Shown: positions 35,219 through 47,705 of the stretch, piece after piece | How the letters are laid out: each line of letters starts with the position of its first letter | How positions within the stretch are numbered: position 1 is the stretch's first letter | Assembly: GCF_018294505.1 (NCBI RefSeq) | Contig: NC_057809.1 | Span: 414,446,104 to 414,510,103, forward strand | Origin: Triticum aestivum | Lineage: Eukaryota; Streptophyta; Magnoliopsida; Poales; Poaceae | DNA length: 64,000 nucleotides | Direction of reading: 5' to 3' | Program-made: the position numbers and the translations under genes | Notes under the pieces: model-generated | The model's input: only the letters and a program-made list of their open reading frames with translations | Told to the model about the DNA's origin: nothing | Database searches by the model: none

Positions 35219-35470
35219 ATGGCTGGTCACAAATCCGGCCGGACAAACTCGACTGGGGCAGGGGTGTAGGTGCATCATTCACACCGTCATCGGCGGCGAG
35301 GGAGGAGACCAACGGCTGCCCGTGCGTCCCGATCGGCGGCCATGCCATTCTCTCCGAGAGAGCGCCGGCTCGGGAGGGCCTCCGACCCCTTCTTCCTCCC
35401 TGCGGTATTGTGGCCAAGATGCGGCCTCCCGACACCGTCTTTGCCACATGCCGACGGCCCTCAGGTATAT
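35219..35470 (+). pseudogene. Candidate coding exon, frame-broken, unrecognised
   Basis: An ATG at 35219 opens a 16-codon frame (MAGHKSGRTNSTGAGV) ended by TAG at 35267-35269. The +2 frame is open across the same point and on to 35811. CTATATAT at 35102-35109 is placed like a TATA box, and AGGTATATAT near 35463 could be a splice donor. No domain was recognised. The local GC content and frame layout hint at a disabled host gene or captured exon; it may also be chance. Confidence 0.25.
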
Positions 35471-37730
35471 ATTCCTTCGAAACCTGCCTTGCTTTACCGC
35501 CCCAGCTCCCCACTTGGCTTCGTGTGGATCTTTTTCTACTTCCGTCCGTTGTTCCAAAGCCACCTAGACTTTTACTATCATTAGAGGTAAAGCTAGTTCA
35601 TACAGTCGACTCTAAGAGTTGGTTCAAACAGGGAAGAAAGTGGGAAAGCTGTAGCATGAATCTAGGACTTGGTTCTAAGAGGAAACGGGGGAAAGTAGTA
35701 GATACTGGTTACCCAACCGGTCTCTTGGTTGAAAAGACGAAGAAAGCATGGTGGATGGCGAAGGGTGGGGGAAGTGGACCTATCTCTTGGTTCAAAAAGG
35801 AAAGAAAGTGACGGGTGTTGGGGGACAACGCAAATGAGAATGGGCAGGTCTAGATTTCCTGTGCTCACATAGGAAAATGTCGCCGAGGAGATAAAAAATG
35901 GGACAAATGCAGACATGCTGCCTGAGTGTTTGCCGTTCTCGGCAACCACATCTGCCTCACCACTTTATGCCCCTGCTGTCCCTACACCCATATCGCTACC
36001 GTTAATGTAAAATCACATGAAGCATTAAGCAATGCCACCTAATGTCGGTATAAGTAATGGTCTAGTGCCATCGATAAATTGAAGCAATGCCACCACCATT
36101 TTATGAAGTGCCTTCGTCTTGCTTTATTTCCCATGAACTGTGTTTTTGCAGTTACACTTAAATCTCACACCGCTAACATTGCTTCATCCCAGTTGAACTG
36201 CACAAATTTGATTGCACATTTACTGACCATGTGCTACTCTCATGACAGTAATACTAATGCTATTGTTCTGCATGTTAATCTAGTGGCAGTGTTGATGTGA
36301 TGTGATGCTACTTACTTAAGGACACTTTCATACTGTCAATCTAGTGCCAATTATAACACAATAGATGCTGCTGTTAATCATACGCCACTGCAAATATCTG
36401 TCACTTTTTAAATAACCTTATTTCGTATTTGCGCAAACAGGGATGTCTATCTCCATATCGTTTCGGGATGTCTATCTCTGTATCGTTTCTATCCGCGTAA
36501 TCAAAAGCACACACCTCAGTTTCAGTAGAACTGTGCAAAATGAGATGGCTATCCCTCGTTGCCGTCGTCTAACCACCCATCTTCCAGGTATTCCTACATT
36601 GGTAGTTACTAGGTAGAATGACCAAAGCAATATAAAAGAAGTTGATAGGTACGTTTTACTTCCTGATTGCAGTGTAGGGACGAGCGAAAACAACTGCATC
36701 CTAGTCCGGAATGCACTTTCTATCAGTTCATCCATGGACCGAGGACTAGCTGGCATGGATGCACGGCGGTTTTTTTGGATAGGTGCGCGGACAAGAGCCA
36801 TTGTGGTCTGCTTATTTCTGCAAATAGCGGTGCTTAGATTTAGTGGAATGCACAAGAATTTCACCTGGTCAGTACACTACATGGTTCAGTTTAGCATTCC
36901 AGTTGAGAACACAATTATAATTGGTTATTCTAGAATGAGAGAACCTAACCCTAGATGGTGGCAACAAGAAAAAACCAGAGTGAACTCCAGGAAATTTAAG
37001 CCTGCCGGGAGGCCCTTTTCTCAGAGAAGCCTTGCTTGTTTTTTTCCTGATTTGTAAACCTTCTCACAACTTTGTCTTTTGCTGTGAACTAGTATATGTT
37101 TGTTATGTTCTATGAATCATTGAGATGTATAAAATTGCTTAACTTATGCTTTTCAAGTTTTTTATGAAGCCGAGTTTAATGTGAGTGTTCCACATGAACG
37201 CTGGACTAGCGTGTGAACGTTTGGAATTTACATTGTGGCCTCAGTTAACTGCATGAACCACTGTAACGAGATACATAGTTGCTTATATGTCAGACAGCAG
37301 ATTGTTGATTGTTAGCTGGTCGATAGCCTAGTGTTGAAGCGAGCTGAGCCAATGTGCCGTGTTTTGCACAACTGCTTACAAGTGGGGTAGCACCAACAGT
37401 GTTTACAAGTGCTTATGTATAAGTCGGCGCACAGTTCTCGAACGAGTACTCTATTTCATCAAAACACACACTGCTGTACGATAAACCGTGACAACTTATG
37501 TCTTACCATGCCATATTCATGAAAAAACTAGTGAGGACGCATCTGTTTCGGCAACAACTATGATGGTTCTCACATGATTCATGGGCACACAAAAGTAGCA
37601 ACATATCCCATAGACGGATTCAAACAGAGTACTAGCCCCAGAGGGCTCAATAACAGGCAATGTTCGGATAATTAGACACAATCCAAACTACTATTAAACA
37701 CTAGCTAGGGCAACTATTTCATGCCTCGAT
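35471..37730. other. Stretch without a supported gene
   Basis: The composition becomes AT-rich after about 36000. Open frames up to about 130 codons exist, but none shows a known domain, a promoter or splice consistency. Confidence 0.4.
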
Positions 37731-37864
37731 CTAATTTGGGCCAGACACAAGACGGACCTTGCCATGAACATCATCGAGGACGTCCAGCAGCAGCTCAATC
37801 CTGTGAACCTTCATGAAGACAACCTTGTGGCCTTGCCACTCATAAACTTGTTTGTGGAGGCATG
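37731..37864 (-). pseudogene. 3' end of split host gene (last exon, second half)
   Basis: The minus-strand frame from the insertion site to TAG at 37731-37733 encodes a charged tail (EWQGHKVVFMKVHRIELLLD, ending VRLVSGPN). When element B and one copy of its GCATG duplication are removed on paper, this frame continues exactly from the exon ending at 46159. This is therefore the far side of the same exon. The product is unrecognised. Confidence 0.7.
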
Positions 37865-39436
37865 TGCTACCTCTTTTAGCACTGCGTTGGTTTTCTCCGA
37901 AGAGGAAGGGATGATGCAGCAAAGTAGCATAAGTATTTCCCTCAGTTTTTGAGAACCACGGTATCAATCCAGTAGGAGGCTACGCGCGAGTCCCTCGTAC
38001 CTGCACAAAACAAATAAATCCTCGCAACCAACGCAAATAGGGGTTGTCAATCCCTATAGGGCCACTTACGAGTGTGAGATCTGATAGATATGATAAGATA
38101 ATATTTTTGGTATTTTTCTGATAAAGATGCAAAGTAAAATAAAGGAAAAGTAAATTACTAAGTAGTAGGAGATTGATATGATAAAGATAGACCCGGGGGC
38201 CATAGGTTTCACTAGTGGCTTCTCTCGAGAGCATAAGTATTCTACGGTGGGTGAACAAATTACTGTTGAGCAATTGACAGAATTGAGCATAGTTATGAGA
38301 ATATCTAGGCATGATCATGCATATAGGCATCACGTCCGAGACAAGTAGACTGACTCCTGCCTGCATCTACTACTATTACTCCACTCATCGACCGCTATCC
38401 AGCATGCATCTAGAGTATTAAGTTAAAAACAGAGTAACGCCTTAAGCAAGATGACATGATGTAGATGGATAGACTCATGCAATATGAAGAAAACCCCATC
38501 TTGTTATCCTCGATGGCAACAATACAATACGTGCCTTGCTGCCCTTACTGTCACTGGGAAAGGACACCGCAAGATTGAACCCAGAGCTAAGAACTTCTCC
38601 CATTGCAAGAAAGATCAATCTAGTAGGTCAAACCAAACTGATAATTCGAAGAGACTTGCAAAGATAACCAATCATACATAAAATAATTCAGAGAAGATTC
38701 AAATATTATTCATAGATAGACTTGATCATAAACCCACAATTCATCGGTCTCAACAAACACACTGCAAAAAGAAGATTACATCGAATAGATCTCCACAAGA
38801 GAGGGGGAGAACATTGTATTGAGATTAAAAAAGAGAGAAGAAGCCATCTAGATACTAACTATGGACCCGTAGGTCTGAAGTAAACTACTCACACTTCATC
38901 GGAGAGGCTATGGTGTTGATGTAGAAGCCCTCCGTGATCGATGCCCCCTCCGGCGGAGCTCCGGAACAGGCCCCAAGATGGGATCTCGTGGATACAGAAA
39001 GTTACGGCGGTGGAATTAGGGTTTTGGCTCCTGTTCTGATCATTTGGGGGTATGTGGATATATATAGGAGGAAGAAGTACGTCGGTGGAGCAACAGGGGG
39101 CCCACGAGGGTGGGGGTGCGCCTGGTAGGGTAGGGCGCGTCCCCCTACCTCGTGGCCTCCTATTACGTGCCTTGACGTAGGGTCCAAGTCTCCTGAGTTG
39201 TATTCGGTGAGAAAATCACGTTCCCGAAGGTTTCATTCCATTTGGACTCCGTTTGATATTCCTTTTCTTCGAAACCCTAAAACAGGCAAAAAACAACAAT
39301 TCTGGGCTGGGCCTCCGGTTAATATGTTAGTCCCAAAAATAATATAAAAGTGGATAATAAAGCCCAATAATGTCCAAAACAGTAGATAATATAGCATGGA
39401 GCAATCAAAAATTATAGATACGTTGGAGACATATCA
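37865..39436 (-). repeat. Element B 3' LTR
   Basis: 1572 bp, beginning TGCTACCTC on the plus strand. The end reads ACATATCA where element A has ACGTATCA, a CpG transition in the terminal motif. It is preceded by GCATG. Confidence 0.9.
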
Positions 39437-42343
39437 AGCATCCCCAAGCTTAATTCCTGCTCGTCCTCGAGTAGGTAAATGATAAAAACAGAATTTTTGA
39501 TGCGGAGTTCTACTTGGCATAATTTTAATGTAATTCTTCTTAATTGTGGTATGAATATTCAGATCCGAAAGATTCAAGATAAAAGTTTATATTGACATAG
39601 AAAATAATAATACTTCAAGCATACTAACAAAGCAATTATGTCTTCTCAAAATAACATGGCTAAAGAAAGTTATCCCTACAAAATCATATAGTCTGGCTAT
39701 GCTCCATCTTCACCACACAAAATATTTAAATCATGCACAACCCCGATGAGAAGCCAAGCAATTGTTTCATACTTTTGGCATTCTCAAAAGTTTTTCAATT
39801 TTCACGCAATACATGAGCGTGAGCCATGGACATAGCACTATAGGTGGAATAGAGTGGTGGTTGTGGAGAAGACAAAAAGGGGAAGATAGTCTCACATCAA
39901 CTAGGCGTATCAACGGGCTATGGAGATGCCCATCAATAGATATCAATGTGAGTGAGTAGGGATTTCCATGCAATGGATGCACTAGAGCTATAAGTATATG
40001 AAAGCTCAAAAAGAAACTAAGTGGGTGTGCATCCAACTTTCTTGCTCATGAAGACCTAGGGCAATTCAAGGAAGCCCATCATTGGAATATACAAGACAAG
40101 TTCTATAATGAAAAATTCCCACTAGTATATGAAAGTGATAACATGAGGAACTCTCTACTATGAAGATCATGGTGCTACTTTGAAGCACAAGTGTGGTAAA
40201 AGGATAGTAGCATTGTCCCTTCTCTCTTTTTCTCTAATTTTTTCTTTTTTTCTTTTTTTCTTGGGCCTTTTCTATTTTTTTGGCCTCTTTTCTTTCTTTA
40301 TTTTTTTTCGTCCGGAATCTCATCCCGACTTGTGGGGGAATCATAGTCTCCATCATCCTTTCCTCACTAGGACAATGCTCTAATAATGATGATCATCACA
40401 CTTTTATTTTTCTTACAACTCAAAAATTACAACTCGATACTTAGAACAAAATATGACTCTATGTGAATGCCTCCGGCGGTGTACCGGGATATGCAATGAT
40501 GCATGAGTGACATGTATGAAAGAATTATGAACGGTGGCTTTGCCACAAATACGATGTCAACTACATGATCATGCTAAGCAATATGACAATGATGGAGTGT
40601 GTCATAATAAACGGAACGGTGGAAAGTTGCATGGCAATATATCTCGGAATGGCTATGGAAATGCCATAATAGGTAGGTATGGTGGCTGTTTTGAGGAATG
40701 TATATGGTGGGTGTATGATACCGGTGAAAGGTGTGCGGTATTAGAGAGGATAGCAAAGGTGGAAGGGTGAGAGTGCGTATAATCCATGGACTCAACATTG
40801 GTCATAAAGAACTCACATACTTATTGCGAAAATCTACAAGTTATCAAAGCAAAGTATTACGCGCATGATCCTAGGGGGATATATTGGTAGGAAAATACCA
40901 TCGCTCGTCCCCGACCGCCACTCATAAGGAAGATAATCAATAAATAAATCATGCTCCGACTTCATCACATAACGGTTCACCATACGTGCATGCTACGGGA
41001 ATCACAAGCTTCAACACAAGTATTTCTCAAATTCACAACTACTCAACTAGCATGACTTTAATATCATCATCTCCATATCTCAAAACAATTATCAAGTATC
41101 AAACTTCTCATGGTATTCAACACACTCATAAGAGAGTTTTATTATTAATCTTGCATACCAAGCATATTAGGATTTTAAGCAAATTACCATGCTATTAAGA
41201 ATCTCAAAATAATCTAAGTGAATCATGAGATATCACTAGTTTCTATAAAACAAATCCACCACCGTGCTCTAAAAGATATAAGTGAAGCACTAGAGTAAAA
41301 TTATATAACTCAAAAGATATAAGCGAAGCACATAGAGTATTCTAACAAATTCCAAATCATGTATGGCTCTCTAAAAAGGTGTGTACAGCAAGGATGATTG
41401 TGGTAAACTAACAAGCAAAGACTCAAATAATACAAGACGCTCCAAGCAAAACACATATCATGTGGTAAATAAAAATATAGCTCCAAGTAAAGTTACCGAT
41501 AGAAGTAGACGAAAGAGGGGATGCCTTCCGGGGCATCCCCAAGCTTTGGCTTTTAGGTGTCCTTAGATTATCTTGGCGGTGCCATGGGCATCCCCAAGCT
41601 TAGGCTCTTGCCAATCCTTGTTCCATAATCCATCAAATCTTTACCTAAAACTTGAAAACTTCACAACACAAAACTTAAAGTAGAAAATATCGTGAGCTCC
41701 GTTAGCGAAAGAAATCAAAAGACCACTTCAAGGTACTGTAATGAACTCATTCTTTATTTATATGGGTGTTATACCTACTGTATTCCAACTTCTCTATGGT
41801 TTATAAACTAATTTACTAGCCATAGATTCATCGAAATAAGCAAACAACACACGCAAAACAGAATCTGTCAAAAACAAAACAGTCTGTAGTAATATGTAGC
41901 TAGCGCAAGATCTGGAACCCCCAAAATTCTAAAATAAATTTCCGGACATGAGGAATGTATCTATTAATAATCTGAAAAATGAATTAACTAAATATCACTT
42001 TCCAAATAAAAATGACAGCAGCTCTCTTGAGCGCTAAAGTTTCTGTTTTTTACAGCAAGTTCAACAGGACTTTCCCCAAGTCTTCCCAACGGTTCTACTT
42101 GGCACAAACACTAATTAAACACAAAAAACACAACCAAAACAGAGGCTGAATAAATTATTTATTACTAAACAGGAGCAAAAAGCAAGGAATAAAAATAAAA
42201 TTGGGTTGCCTCCCAACAAGCGCTATCGTTTAACGCCCCTAGCTAGGCATAACAAGCAAGAATAAATCTAGGTATTGCCATCTTTGGTAGGCAATCCATA
42301 AGTGGCTCTCATAATAGATTCATAAGGTAATTTAATTTTCTTT
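39437..42343. other. Element B long non-coding 3' internal region
   Basis: It starts with the polypurine tract (39437-39451) and has the same order of features as element A. These are a polypyrimidine run near 40220-40310, two 42-bp units (41268-41340), a hairpin (41517-41540) and polypurine-like copies at 41530-41546 and 41586-41601. No gene seen. Confidence 0.75.
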
Positions 42344-44339
42344 CTAGAAAAGTGTTCCATGCCTTTCCTTAATGGAAATTGAATCTAATATTTCTTCCTT
42401 CATATCAATAATTGCACCAATCGTTCTAAGGAAAGGTCTACCAAGAATAATAGGACATGAAGGATTGCAATCTATGTCAAGAACAATAAAATCTACGGGC
42501 ACATAATTCCTATTTGCAACAATAAGAACATCATTAATTCTTCCCATAGGTTTCTTAATAGTGGAATCCGCAAGGTGCATGTTTAGAGAGCAATCATCAA
42601 AATCACGAAAACCTAACAAATCACACAAGGTCTTTGGAATCGTGGAAACACTAGCACCCAAATCTCATAAAGCATAGCATTCATGATCTTTCATTTTAAT
42701 TTTAATAGTTGGTTCCCACTCATCATAAAGTTTTCTAGGGATAGAAACTTCCAATTCAAGTTTTTCTTCATAAGATTGCATCAAGGCATCAACGATATGT
42801 TTAGTAAATGCTTTATTTTGACTATAAGCGTGAGGAGAATTTAGCACTGATTGCAACAAGGAAATACAATCAATCAAAGAGCAATTTTCATAGTTAAATT
42901 CCTTTAAATCCATAATAGTGGGTTTAGCAACATCTAGGGTTTTAATTTCTTCAATCCCACTTTTATCAAATTGAGCATCAAGATCAACAAATTCCGAATA
43001 CTTAGGACGCCTTCTAGGTAAAGGTGGATCATATTCAGTCCCATCATTACCAAGATTCATATTGCAAAACAAAGATTTGATAGGGGACACATCAATAACT
43101 TTTATATCTTCATCTTTATTTTCATAGGAACTAGAAGAACACGCTCTTATAAAGGCATCTTTCTTAGCACGCATCCTAGCGGTTCTTTATTTGCACTCAT
43201 CAATGGAAATTCTCATGGCTTTGAGAGACTCATTGATATCATGCTTAGGTGGAATAGATCTAAGTTTCAAAGAATCAACTTCAAGAGCAATTCTATCAAC
43301 GTTCGTAGCCAAATCATCAATCTTAAGCAATTTTTCTTTAATCATAGCATTAAAATTCTTTTGTGAAGTAATAAATATTAGATTCAAAATCAGAGGGCAT
43401 CTTATTATAATTTCCATAAGAATTGTTGTAGGAATTACCATAATTATTAGAGGAATTACTAGGATAAGGCCTAGGGTTGAAATTTCCTCTATACGCGTTG
43501 TTACCAAAATTATTCCTACCAACAAAATTCACATCCATAGATTCATTATTATTATCAATCAAAGTAGACAAGGGCATATCATTAGGATCAGAAGAAACAC
43601 TCTTATTAGCAAATAATTTCATAAGTTCATCCATCTTTCCACTCAAAACATTAATTTCTTCTATCGCATGCACCTTTTTATTAGTGGATCTTTTAGTATG
43701 CCATTGCGAATAATTAACCATAATATTATCTAGGAGTTTAGTAGCTTCTCCTAAAGTGATTTCCATAAAAGTGCCTCCTGCGGCGAATCCAAAAGATTTC
43801 TAGAAGCAAAATTCAATCCGGCATATTTTTTTTTGTAAAATCATCCGCAAATTTAAACCATGGGTAGGTCAATTACGTATCATTAATTTCATTCTCTCCC
43901 AAGCTTGTGCAACATGTTCATGATCAAGTTGCTTAAAGTTCATAATATCGTTTCTAAGGGAGATGATTTTAGCAGGAGGAAAATACTTAGAGATAAAAGC
44001 ATCTTTGCACTTATTCCATGAATAATTACTATTTTTAGGCAAAGACGAAAACCAAGCTTTAGCACGACCTCTAAGAGAAAAAGGAAATAGCTTCAATTTA
44101 ACAATATCATTATCCACATCTTTCTTCTTTTGCATGTCACACAAATCAACGAAGTTATTTAGATGGGTAGCGGCATCTTCACTAGGAAGGCCGGAGAATG
44201 GATCTTTCATGACAAGATTCAGCAAAGCAATATTAATTTCACAAGATTCAGCATTGGTAAGAGGAGCAATCGGAGTGCTAATAAAATCATTGTTGTTGGT
44301 ATTGGTGAAGTCACACAATTTAGTATTATCTTGAGCCAT
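42344..44339 (-). pseudogene. gag: Gag-protease gene, broken (element B)
   Basis: It is homologous along its length to the intact protein of element A, starting MAQDNTKLCDF at 44339. Breaks on the minus strand are TGA at 43869-43871, a frameshift at the homopolymer near 43830-43840, another frame change near 43360-43380, TAA at 43187-43189, TGA at 42665-42667 immediately before the protease active site DLGAS, and a shifted C-terminus. A working product is not expected. Confidence 0.88.
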
Positions 44340-44550
44340 CGCGACAAACAAGCAAACTAACACACAAGCAAACAAAAAGCAAGCGGACAAAAAGGGGCAA
44401 ATAGAGAAAGAGAGGGAAAGAGAGAGAGGGCGAATAAAATGGCAAGGGTGAATTGGGGGGAGAGGAAAACGAGAGGTAAATGTCAAATAATGTAATACGG
44501 GAGATAAGGGTATGTGATGGGTACTTTGTATGTTGACTTTTGCGTAGACC

Positions 44551-44568
44551 TCCCCGGCAACAGCACCA
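44551..44568 (-). other. Element B primer-binding site, mutated
   Basis: It lies at the same position as in element A. Two plus-strand positions differ (CGGCGCCA in A, CAGCACCA here). Both are CpG-to-CpA transitions. Confidence 0.8.
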
Positions 44569-44579
44569 AAAATCCTTCT

Positions 44580-46158
44580 TGCTACCTCTTTTAGCACTGC
44601 GTTGGTTTTCCCTAAAGAGGAAGGGATGATGCAGCAAAGTAGCATAAGTATTTCCCTCAATTTTTGAGAACCAAGGTATCAATCCAGTAGGAGGCTACGC
44701 GCGAGTCCCTCGTACCTGCACAAACAAATAAATCCTGGCAACCAACGCAAATAGGGGTTGTCAATCCCTATAGGGCCACTTACGAGAGTGAGATCTGATA
44801 GATATGATAAGATAATATTTTTGGTATTTTTATGATAAAGATGCAAAGTAAAATAAAGGCAAAGTAAATAGCAAAGTAAATAACTAAGTAGTAGGAGATT
44901 GATATGATAAAGATAGACCCGGGGGCCATAGGTTTCACTAGTGGCTTCTCTCGAGAGCATAAGTATTCTACGATGGGTGAACAAATTACTGTTGAGCAAT
45001 TGACAGAATTGAGCATAGTTACGAGAATATCTAGGCATGATCATGTATATAGGCATCACGTCCGAGACAAGTAGACCGACTCCTGCCTGCATCTACTACT
45101 ATTACTCCACTCATCGACCGCTATCCAGCATGCATCTAGAGTATTAAGTTAAAAACAGAGTAACGCCTTAAGCAAGATGACATGATGTAGAGGGATAGAC
45201 TCATGCAATATGAAGAAAACCCCATCTTGTTATCCTCGAAGGCAACAATACAATACGTGCCTTGCTGCCCTTACTGTCACCGGGAAAGGACACCACAAGA
45301 TTGAACCCAAAGCTAAGCACTTCTCCCATTGCAAGAAAGATCAATTTAGTAGGCCAAACAAAACTGATAATTCGAAGAGACTTGCAAAGATAACCAATCA
45401 TACATAAAATAATTCAGAGAAGATTCAAATATTATTCATAGATAGACTTGATCATAAACCCACAATTCATCGGTCTCAACAAACACACCGCAAAAAGAAG
45501 ATTACATCGAATAGATCTCCATAAGAGAGGGGGAGAACATTGTATTGATATCCAAAAAGAGAGAAGAAGCCATCTAGCTACTAACTATGGACCCGTAGGT
45601 CTGAAGTAAACTACTCACACTTCATCGAAGAGGCTATGGTGTTGATGTAGAAGCCCTCCGTGATCGATGCCCCCTCCGGCGGAGCTCCGGAACAGGCCCC
45701 AAGATGGGATCTCGTGGATACAGAAAATTACGGCGGTGGAATTAGGGTTTTGGCTCCTATTCTGATTGTTTGGGGGTACGTGGATATATATAGGAGGAAG
45801 AAGTACGTTGGTGGAGCAACAAGGGGCCCACGAGGGTGGGGGCGCGCCTGGTAGGGTACGGCGCCCCCTACCTCATGGCCTCCTGTTACGTGCCTTGACG
45901 TAGGGTCCAAGTCTCCTGAGTTGTATTCGGTGAGAAAATCATGTTCCCAAAGGTTTCATTCCGTTTGGACTCCGTTTGATATTTCTTTTCTTCGAAACCC
46001 TAAAACAGGAAAAAACAGCAATTCTGGGCTGGGCCTCCGGTTAATAGGTTAGTCCCAAAAATAATATAAAAGTGGATAATAAAGCCCAATAATGTCCAAA
46101 ACAGTAGATAATATAGCATGGAGCAATAAAAAATTATAGATACGTTGGAGACGTATCA
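44580..46158 (-). repeat. Element B 5' LTR
   Basis: 1579 bp, ending GACGTATCA and followed by GCATG. TATATATA at 45785-45792 marks the promoter position for minus-strand transcription. Confidence 0.9.
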
Positions 46159-46428
46159 GCATGCCACGTCATCTTCCTGCGTAAGCTTGAAAAGAACAAT
46201 ATGCCTCACAAATGAAGGAGTGGCTTTGAACTTCTTGTGCTTCAGTACACCCTGGACAACACGCCTGATAACAGTGAGGCTGGAATACAACTCTTCATTG
46301 GTATAAGCACAAATGGCTTCCAGGATCCAACAGCCTAAAAACTCTGTTTTCCCAGTGCGTATATTCAGGTCATCCACCTCATAGCGAGTGACATGTACAA
46401 CCACACAATCCTTGTGTGCATCAGGGCT
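46159..46428 (-). pseudogene. Split host gene, last exon (first half)
   Basis: A splice acceptor (TTTCAATTAG) precedes the exon at 46428. It encodes SPDAHKDCVVVHVTRYEVDD and continues in one frame to the element B insertion, with no stop. The protein is unrecognised, with mixed hydrophobic and charged character, no signal peptide and no obvious membrane segment. Joined on paper to 37731-37859 across one copy of GCATG it stays in frame to a natural stop. This indicates a real exon interrupted by a retroelement. Confidence 0.65.
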
Positions 46429-46594
46429 CTAATTGAAACAGAAACAAATTCTGAATTACTTTCCAGTATAAGAAACACAAGTTATTGAAACCACTATGTA
46501 TAGCATGGCATCAAAGCTAATAAAATTTTGCATTATTCGTCACCACATACTTAGATGAAAAACCACAATCGAGATCGGCAAAGAAGAAAATCAC

Positions 46595-46854
46595 CTTGGG
46601 CAGCTCAGCGGGGGGACACTTCCTCGAAGGGGGAAAACTGCTCCTGCAGTGCCACGGGGGCTGTAACCTCAAACGGGGCGTTGACCATCTCAGTAGTGGC
46701 CGTGAGCATATCTGGGGTCGGCTCGGTGGCTGCCTCCATCTTCTTGGCGCTCTCTGTCTCGTGGGGATCAGCCTCCCGCGTCTGCTCCAATATCGGCAGA
46801 TCTTTGCCTGGTTCTCCTTGGTCCATCATGAAACTGATGAATACTAGGAGACCA
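46595..46854 (-). pseudogene. Split host gene, exon 2 with probable start codon
   Basis: An acceptor (TTTTCAG) lies just above 46854, and ATG-ATG at 46829-46824 is the first start (MMDQGEPGKDLPILEQ). The segment is acidic and Glu/Thr-rich. The frame meets TGA at 46605-46607, downstream of a six-C run (46611-46616 region). Two donors are possible: GTGTCC at 46619-46614, before the stop and in phase with the next exon, or GTGATT at 46594-46589, which would need a one-base change in the C-run. The choice is open. Confidence 0.45.
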
Positions 46855-46976
46855 CTGAAAAGAAAACACAATCGCAATGACAATGAAACAAAAAAGAGAG
46901 TGAGGATCGGTTACTGCTTTCCAAAAGTTCTTTTTTTCTCTGAACGAAAATATACCAACATCACGGATCCGCTTAC

Positions 46977-47130
46977 CTTCCCTTCGTTGGGAGAGAAGAA
47001 CAGTGGCAGATGCGAGTGTTGCCTTTCTTGAAGACGGGGAGGGAGAAGGGGATTCAGCAAAGAGTGAAATGATGGTTGCTTCGCCCGTCAAACTTAGACT
47101 GCGGGGAGGTGGGGTTTTATGATACAACGG
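46977..47130 (-). other. Split host gene, probable non-coding first exon
   Basis: A consensus donor GTAAGC follows the exon at 46976-46971. The upstream sequence is CT-rich leader-like on the minus strand. The upstream end is arbitrary. Confidence 0.35.
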
Positions 47131-47705
47131 CTCGTTACTGTCGCGCTATGACCGGGGTGACTCTCCACCTGCATACTGCCTTCTAATTTGGTGGATGGCA
47201 TTTGGGCCCGCGCGCTGCATGGCCCGCATGTTGGTGAACAAAAGTATAACGACATTCAGTAGAGGGAGACGTTTCGATGACCTAGGAGGAGCCAGAAGCG
47301 GTATTGTATCCACTGTACTAGTGGTAATTGTTTTTCTGGGTAGCTGTAGAGTGTCTCCACTGTGCTAGTAGTAATTGTTTCTCTGGGCCCAAGACAAAAC
47401 AGCCCATCCACCCTAGTAAATAGTAAAATCAATTCAAAAGTCCATATATTTACTGAATGAGAGGCGCTACCCACACCCAACACACCGCCCCCCCAAAAAA
47501 CCTGGGTGTTCTTCTTCCTCCTCACTCCCACCCACCTCACGTCAGCTCGCTCCACTTGTACCCCCAAATTCCTCACCTCACTCCTACAGAAAACCCCAGC
47601 TCCCCTTCTTCCTCACTACTATAGAAAAACCCCAGCTCCCCTTCTTCTTCAGTCGCACTACAACTAGGCTCGTCATTCGTTACTCTGCTGAAATCCGTGA
47701 ACGCG
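47131..47705. promoter_or_regulatory. Shared upstream region of the two divergent host genes
   Basis: It lies between the minus-strand split gene and the plus-strand F-box pseudogene. It contains two short tandem duplications: CACTGT(A/G)CTAGT(G/A)GTAATTG at 47310 and 47356, and AACCCCAGCTCCCCTTCTTC at about 47591 and 47628 in the F-box leader. No TATA box is convincing. Confidence 0.4.

Larger units (their letters stand above)
37865..46158 (-). mobile_element. Element B: second gag-protease-only Gypsy element, decayed
   Basis: It has the same family structure as element A: LTRs 37865-39436 and 44580-46158, minus-strand transcription, gag-protease only, and a matching 3' non-coding region. 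The target duplication GCATG is perfect (37860-37864 and 46159-46163). Unlike A, its gag is broken in several places and its primer-binding site is mutated. It lies in the last exon of a host gene. Confidence 0.92.

Noticed and set aside
36472..36864. 130-codon minus-strand frame as a gene
   Set aside because: No recognisable motif and an overlapping frame on the other strand of similar length.
36734..37057. 107-codon plus-strand frame as a gene
   Set aside because: No recognised domain, no splice or promoter support, and a length common by chance in this region.
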